Source of the DNA: Hexactinellida sp. DTS-2022
Taxonomy: Eukaryota; Porifera; Hexactinellida
Assembly: GCA_028753945.1 (NCBI GenBank)
Contig: JAPNXP010000003.1
Coordinates: forward strand, 3,596,001-3,660,000
Reading direction: 5' to 3'
DNA length: 64,000 nt
Under the pieces are notes generated by a model. That model worked only from the letters and a program-made list of their open reading frames with translations, did not search any database and had not been told where the DNA came from. Made by a program: the position numbers and the translations under genes. Of the stretch, positions 63,001-64,000 are shown one piece after another. The first letter of the stretch is position 1, and every line of letters begins with the position of its first letter.

Positions 63001-64000
63001 TCAAAATATAACGTAATATCGCCAAGATTCATATTCAAATCAAATTCTAAAAGTATAGGGCTAGTGGAGTCTGCTGTAAAGTTAGAAGCTTGAATGCCAT
63101 TTCCGCCTGTAACAGCAATTAAATCTTGATCGGCAATATCCTTAAACGCGTCAGCACGAATCGTAACAAAAGAGTTAGATAAATTAGTGAACAGTTGAGT
63201 TTGACGTTTGAGAGAAATTAAATCAGATCCACTTAAGTCAACATTAATATAATATCCCGAAGGACTACTGGTAGAACCACCTGTCAATTCAAATGTAATT
63301 GCAGCAGTAGAAGCATCTTGTAGAGTAATTGATGAAAATATAGCAGTAGTAGGATTAATAACATCAGTAAAAGAAAGCACCAAAAGGCCTAAGTTCATAT
63401 CAATGGAAAAAGCGTAGAGCCTAGCTGGGGAAGTGTCTGAAATTACTTCAGAAGCTTGGATAATAGAGAAAAGATTCCCTTGGTTTCGAGTATCCTGAAA
63501 AGAATCTGCAGATAATCTGAGGAATGTATTAGGAATACTCGTGCCAGTAGTTGTATCTGACTTCAGATCAATTACAGTCTGGTCGTTCAACAAGATATAG
63601 ACTATGGTATTTCCATCGACAACTGCATTTTCGTTCTGGTCAAAAAGATTTCCAGTAATTACGAGAGGCTCCGGAGTCAGACTGTTCGAGCTCTGTAAAC
63701 TAAGTTTAGTGACGTTAATATTAGTACTCAAAATTGCTTCTGAAAACGTTAAGCGAAGCGTGTTTGTGTTAAGATTGAGAATGAAGGAAGTTAACGTAGG
63801 TAAAATGAAATCAGGATTCACGTATCCAGCTTGCAGAGCATTGGAAGTAAGAATTGGTTCTATATCGTTTGGGGAAGGCTGAGCCACGTCCTGACTAGCA
63901 TTGGGAGATATTGCAAGGAAAGTATCAAGAGTGGTAGTTGCAAATGGCTTGGCTTTCAATAGATTAGCATCTGATTGTAAATTTAAAGTTATTGTTTGTG
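1..64000 (-). CDS. Giant tandem-repeat protein, internal fragment (both ends outside the window)
   Basis: One minus-strand frame (plus-strand triplets starting at multiples of three) runs through the entire window; whole codons span 3-63998, i.e. 21,332 residues, with no start or stop in view. Seen directly: 171 copies of a roughly 124-residue unit, all in the same phase, with anchor spacing 333-417 nt. No sampled stretch contained an in-frame stop. The units are beta-rich (alternating hydrophobics, many Ser, Thr, Asn, Asp, Leu, Ile), poor in Cys and Trp, with no membrane segment, coiled coil or catalytic motif noticed. The pattern F-S-E ... I-x-D-x-x-G-N resembles bacterial Ig-like domains of the Big_5/SbsA type; that assignment is inference. 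A regular string of small beta domains with disulfide-type Cys pairs suggests an extracellular adhesive or structural fibre. I know no named gene that matches, so I give no symbol. It could be a eukaryotic single giant exon or a bacterial giant gene. I am very sure of the reading frame and unsure of the function. Confidence 0.95.
3321..4082 (-). other. Tandem Cys-pair units U11 and U10 (12-unit half of L6)
   Basis: U11 has Cys codons at 3885 and 3867, with local sequence L-C-F-S-I-V-D-C-F-V. U10 has them at 3513 and 3495, with L-C-R-Q-D-V-N-C-F-I. Both loops are C-x5-C. The pair sits just after D-L-N-x-I-K, where ordinary units have L-A-T and T-F-L. The short loop suggests a local disulfide, which would imply an oxidising, extracellular location (inference). 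Confidence 0.85.
6387..6425 (-). other. D-type unit signature in U18
   Basis: The sequence reads G-I-D-V-L-S-I-T-D-G-N-A-L in the part of the unit where ordinary units have G-N-P-x-x-x-I and A-L-x-V. The same unit has F-D-D in place of F-S-E. Copies recur exactly 23, 46, 69, 92 and 115 units further up. Confidence 0.85.
7404..8123 (-). other. Tandem Cys-pair units U22 and U21 (opening the 11-unit half of L6)
   Basis: U22 has Cys codons at 7953 and 7929, with an unusually long C-x7-C loop. U21 has them at 7581 and 7563, reading I-C-R-Y-R-G-N-C-Y. The R-G-N-C-Y form recurs 23 and 69 units away (U44, U90), and a close variant occurs at U67. This supports true homology of units 23 apart. Confidence 0.85.
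11895..12650 (-). other. Tandem Cys-pair units U34 and U33 (12-unit half of L5)
   Basis: U34 has Cys codons at 12465 and 12447 (I-C-T-N-T-G-N-C-F-L). U33 has them at 12090 and 12072 (L-C-V-L-V-T-N-C-F-I). Both loops are C-x5-C. They lie 23 units from U11/U10. Confidence 0.85.
14898..14933 (-). other. D-type unit signature in U41
   Basis: The sequence reads N-D-V-L-A-I-T-D-G-S-A-M. It is the homologue of the U18 site one super-repeat away. The unit anchor is F-N-D (15177). Confidence 0.83.
15927..16667 (-). other. Tandem Cys-pair units U45 and U44 (opening the 11-unit half of L5)
   Basis: U45 has Cys codons at 16482 and 16458, with the long C-x7-C loop, Asn/Ser rich. U44 has them at 16113 and 16095, reading V-C-S-T-R-G-N-C-Y-I. 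They lie 23 units from U22/U21, and the same long/short loop order is kept. Confidence 0.85.
20430..21179 (-). other. Tandem Cys-pair units U57 and U56 (12-unit half of L4)
   Basis: U57 has Cys codons at 20997 and 20979 (L-C-F-E-Q-S-L-C-F-A). U56 has them at 20625 and 20607 (L-C-T-R-Q-F-N-C-W-V). Both loops are C-x5-C. The Trp after the second Cys of U56 recurs at U102 and U125, which occupy the same position in other long blocks. Confidence 0.85.
23514..23549 (-). other. D-type unit signature in U64
   Basis: The sequence reads G-I-D-V-L-A-I-T-N-G-K-A. It is the homologue of the U18 and U41 sites, with N in place of D before G. The unit anchor is F-N-D (23790). Confidence 0.83.
24543..25280 (-). 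other. Tandem Cys-pair units U68 and U67 (opening the 11-unit half of L4)
   Basis: U68 has Cys codons at 25101 and 25083 (L-C-D-S-Q-Y-D-C-F). U67 has them at 24729 and 24711 (I-C-D-R-R-G-H-C-Y-I). Both are C-x5-C, so U68 lacks the two-residue loop extension seen in U22, U45 and U114. Confidence 0.85.
28992..29744 (-). other. Tandem Cys-pair units U80 and U79 (12-unit half of L3)
   Basis: U79 has Cys codons at 29187 and 29169 (I-C-T-K-R-R-D-C-Y-I). U80 has them at 29559 and 29547, reading V-C-L-F-S-C-S-L. That is C-x3-C, the only shortened loop in the window. U80 also has Y-D-E in place of F-S-E. Confidence 0.85.
32043..32081 (-). other. D-type unit signature in U87
   Basis: The sequence reads G-L-D-V-L-A-I-T-D-G-N-G-L. 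The unit anchor is F-D-D (32316). Confidence 0.84.
33081..33803 (-). other. Tandem Cys-pair units U91 and U90 (opening the 11-unit half of L3)
   Basis: U91 has Cys codons at 33633 and 33615 (I-C-V-N-T-N-S-C-V-L) and an F-D-D anchor. U90 has them at 33267 and 33249 (L-C-T-M-R-G-N-C-Y-I). Both are C-x5-C. Confidence 0.85.
37506..38264 (-). other. Tandem Cys-pair units U103 and U102 (12-unit half of L2)
   Basis: U103 has Cys codons at 38082 and 38064 (L-C-T-S-R-Q-N-C-F-I). U102 has them at 37701 and 37683 (L-C-N-I-G-S-T-C-W-I). U102 is nearly matched by U125 one super-repeat away (L-C-N-I-P-N-S-C-W-A). Confidence 0.85.
40620..40658 (-). other. D-type unit signature in U110
   Basis: The sequence reads G-I-D-L-L-A-I-T-D-G-K-A-L. 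The unit anchor is F-D-D (40902). Confidence 0.84.
41637..42398 (-). other. Tandem Cys-pair units U114 and U113 (opening the 11-unit half of L2)
   Basis: U114 has Cys codons at 42207 and 42183, with a long C-x7-C loop (L-C-T-S-T-P-A-L-D-C-F-L). U113 has them at 41823 and 41805 (L-C-F-N-P-G-S-C-Y-V). Confidence 0.85.
46140..46889 (-). other. Tandem Cys-pair units U126 and U125 (12-unit half of L1)
   Basis: U126 has Cys codons at 46707 and 46689 (L-C-T-S-V-E-N-C-F-I). U125 has them at 46335 and 46317 (L-C-N-I-P-N-S-C-W-A). Both are C-x5-C. Confidence 0.85.
49185..49223 (-). other. D-type unit signature in U133
   Basis: The sequence reads G-I-D-I-L-A-I-T-N-G-K-A-L. The unit anchor is F-D-D (49467). 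It is the last copy of this exact signature in protein-N-terminal direction. The 5-unit blocks carry shorter D-G or G-N-G relatives instead. Confidence 0.84.
50220..50972 (-). other. Tandem Cys-pair units U137 and U136 (opening the 11-unit half of L1)
   Basis: U137 has Cys codons at 50784 and 50766 (I-C-T-N-S-T-N-C-F-Y) and an F-D-D anchor, like its counterpart U91. U136 has them at 50415 and 50397 (L-C-I-D-E-S-N-C-F-I), with a third Cys at 50343 in N-I-N-C-P-I. This is the first two-Cys doublet met in protein order after the four-Cys region. Confidence 0.85.
50973..55103 (-). repeat. Transition block (U138-U148), 1,377 residues
   Basis: Anchors are 51345, 51711, 52083, 52464, 52842, 53208, 53577, 53943, 54321, 54687 and 55095. 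It opens with four-Cys unit U148, typical of the 5-unit blocks. The distance from U148 to the next Cys unit, U136, is 12 units, the normal spacing of the 12-unit half of a long block. D-type unit U145 (F-D-D at 53943, T-D-S-N-G-L near 53685) sits three units after U148, the same offset as in both block types. This block is the junction between the two higher-order architectures. Confidence 0.85.
54696..55103 (-). other. Four-Cys unit U148
   Basis: Cys codons at 54990, 54972, 54897 and 54879 give C-x5-C-x24-C-x5-C. The second pair lies where the two-Cys units have theirs; the first pair is added in a segment before D-L-N, with local sequence I-C-T-N-S-I-G-C. The unit is 408 nt, about 12 residues longer than the average. 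It is the last four-Cys unit in protein order and marks the junction to the long-block architecture. Two disulfides are likely (inference). Confidence 0.87.
55104..57005 (-). repeat. 5-unit super-repeat block S4 (U149-U153), 634 residues
   Basis: Anchors are 55467, 55836, 56208, 56580 and 56997. It opens with the four-Cys unit U153, which at 417 nt is the longest unit in the window. The fourth unit, U150, is D-type (F-D-D at 55836) with a P-D-G-S-A-I motif near 55575. This is the last complete 5-unit block in protein order. The next block also opens with a four-Cys unit but keeps long-block spacing to the following Cys pair. Confidence 0.88.
56589..57005 (-). other. Four-Cys unit U153
   Basis: Cys codons at 56889, 56871, 56796 and 56778 give C-x5-C-x24-C-x5-C. 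Local sequences are I-C-T-A-S-I-T-C and L-C-F-T-E-E-S-C. The unit is 417 nt, the longest in the window. Confidence 0.87.
57006..58886 (-). repeat. 5-unit super-repeat block S3 (U154-U158), 627 residues
   Basis: Anchors are 57363, 57717, 58104, 58473 and 58878. It opens with the four-Cys unit U158. The fourth unit, U155, is D-type (F-D-D at 57717) but lacks a clear D-G motif. The block is 1,881 nt long. The plus strand here is open for 229 codons (57658-58347), which I read as an antisense shadow. Confidence 0.88.
58482..58886 (-). other. Four-Cys unit U158
   Basis: Cys codons at 58770, 58752, 58677 and 58659 give C-x5-C-x24-C-x5-C. Local sequences are T-C-P-P-A-Y-S-C and L-C-T-S-N-L-N-C-F. 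The unit is 405 nt. Confidence 0.87.
58887..60773 (-). repeat. 5-unit super-repeat block S2 (U159-U163), 629 residues
   Basis: Anchors are 59250, 59616, 59991, 60354 and 60765. It opens with the four-Cys unit U163. The fourth unit, U160, is D-type (F-T-D at 59616) with an L-D-G-Y-A-L motif near 59365. The block is 1,887 nt long. Confidence 0.88.
60363..60773 (-). other. Four-Cys unit U163
   Basis: Cys codons at 60657, 60639, 60564 and 60546 give C-x5-C-x24-C-x5-C. Local sequences are T-C-S-V-M-S-G-C and L-C-T-S-I-I-N-C-F. The unit is 411 nt. Confidence 0.87.
60774..62645 (-). repeat. 5-unit super-repeat block S1 (U164-U168), 624 residues
   Basis: Anchors are 61131, 61497, 61869, 62226 and 62637. 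In protein order the block opens with the four-Cys unit U168. The fourth unit, U165, is D-type (F-N-D at 61497) and carries a P-D-G-S-A-L motif near 61245. U166 has F-T-E. The block is 1,872 nt long, and its unit order matches the three following 5-unit blocks. Confidence 0.88.
62235..62645 (-). other. Four-Cys unit U168
   Basis: Cys codons at 62529, 62511, 62436 and 62418 give C-x5-C-x24-C-x5-C. Local sequences are Y-C-T-P-N-L-S-C and L-C-S-G-F-S-N-C-F. The unit is 411 nt. This is the most N-terminal four-Cys unit in view. Confidence 0.87.
62646..63998 (-). repeat. Partial 5-unit super-repeat block (U169-U171), N-terminal edge of view
   Basis: Anchors are 62997 (U169), 63363 (U170) and 63738 (U171), with part of a further unit running off the top edge. 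U170 has F-T-D instead of F-S-E, as expected for the D-type unit of a 5-unit block. U170 also carries a G-G-N-G-I motif near 63100, at the position where other D-type units have D-G. The four-Cys unit that should open this block would be U173, beyond base 64000. The codons up to 63998 are open, so the gene continues upstream. Confidence 0.85.

Larger units (their letters stand above)
3..63998 (-). repeat. Tandem array of 171 anchored units of about 124 residues
   Basis: Each unit is counted from its F-S-E motif. In the well-read example U24 (anchor 8859, 123 residues) the landmarks are F-S-E at 1-3, T-L-Q at 16-18, Y-T-L-T at 28-31, D-L-N-A-I-K at 51-56, L-A at 61-62, T-F-L at 68-70, E-D-x-x-G at 78-82, A-L-Q-V at 93-96, D at 102, and F-D-L-D-M-N-S-G at 111-118 followed by the strand into the next F-S-E. 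Unit lengths are 111 to 139 residues, mean 124.3 (63,417 nt over 170 intervals). Units are diverged at the DNA level, and I noticed no long perfect duplicates. Units are numbered U1 to U171 by rising coordinate, and the protein reads them in falling order. Motif variants include F-D-E, F-N-E, F-T-E, Y-D-E (U80), Y-S-E (U119), Y-N-E (U139), F-N-K (U38) and S-N-E (U8). Confidence 0.95.

Noticed and set aside
1-64000. CRISPR array, satellite DNA or transposon array as an explanation for the periodicity
   Set aside because: The period is about 373 nt, lengths vary in multiples of three, conservation is at the protein level and the frame is open throughout. These are marks of a coding repeat rather than noncoding repeats.
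1-64000. Promoters, terminators or ribosome binding sites suggested by local A+T-rich tracts
   Set aside because: Every tract examined falls inside coding units. With no gene boundary in the window there is no support for regulatory sites.

Overview
The whole 64 kb window lies inside one giant protein-coding reading frame on the minus strand. Its codons occupy plus-strand positions 3k to 3k+2. The frame is already open at base 64000 and still open at base 1, so neither the start nor the stop codon is in view. The visible part is 21,332 whole codons, roughly 2.3 MDa at 110 Da per residue. I read the frame at 171 evenly spread anchor motifs, at 29 cysteine-bearing units and along several longer stretches. 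All of them were in the same phase, with no in-frame stop. I see no other gene, RNA gene, mobile element, CRISPR array or intergenic region.

The protein is a tandem array of one beta-rich repeat of about 124 residues. In order, a unit carries F-S-E, V/I-N, T-L-Q, Y-x-L-T-G-G, D-L-N-x-I-K, L-A-T, T-F-L-S, I-x-D-x-x-G-N, A-L-x-V, and an F-D-L-D-M-N-x-G-x-L-T-L strand that leads into the next F-S-E. I numbered the units U1 to U171 by rising coordinate, so protein order runs from U171 down to U1. Each unit's anchor is the lowest coordinate of its F-S-E codons. Anchors are 333 to 417 nt apart (mean 373) and every interval is a multiple of three.

Above the unit there is a second level of order. 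Cysteine-pair units fall at U10, 21, 33, 44, 56, 67, 79, 90, 102, 113, 125, 136 and 148. The spacing strictly alternates 11, 12, 11, 12, giving a 23-unit super-repeat of about 8.57 kb or 2,855 residues. From U148 to U168 (55 to 62.6 kb) the spacing becomes exactly 5 units, about 1.89 kb. There the two-Cys units are replaced by four-Cys units with an invariant C-x5-C-x24-C-x5-C spacing. In protein order the layout is: a partial 5-unit block (63998-62646), four complete 5-unit blocks (62645-55104), an 11-unit transition (55103-50973), five complete 23-unit blocks (50972-8124) and a nearly complete sixth (8123 to the window edge).

The organism cannot be fixed from this window. The DNA is A+T rich, codon choice looks relaxed (AGA, AGG, ATA and all Leu codons in use), and a repetitive giant protein fills the window. 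I lean towards a eukaryote, perhaps a sponge or other holozoan, where I recall (unverified) similar F-S-E / D-L-N-x-I-K repeats in giant predicted proteins. A bacterium with a giant surface-protein gene is the main alternative, because there is no intron. The likely role, a very long secreted or surface-anchored adhesive or structural fibre of Ig-like domains, is inference from the repeat architecture.
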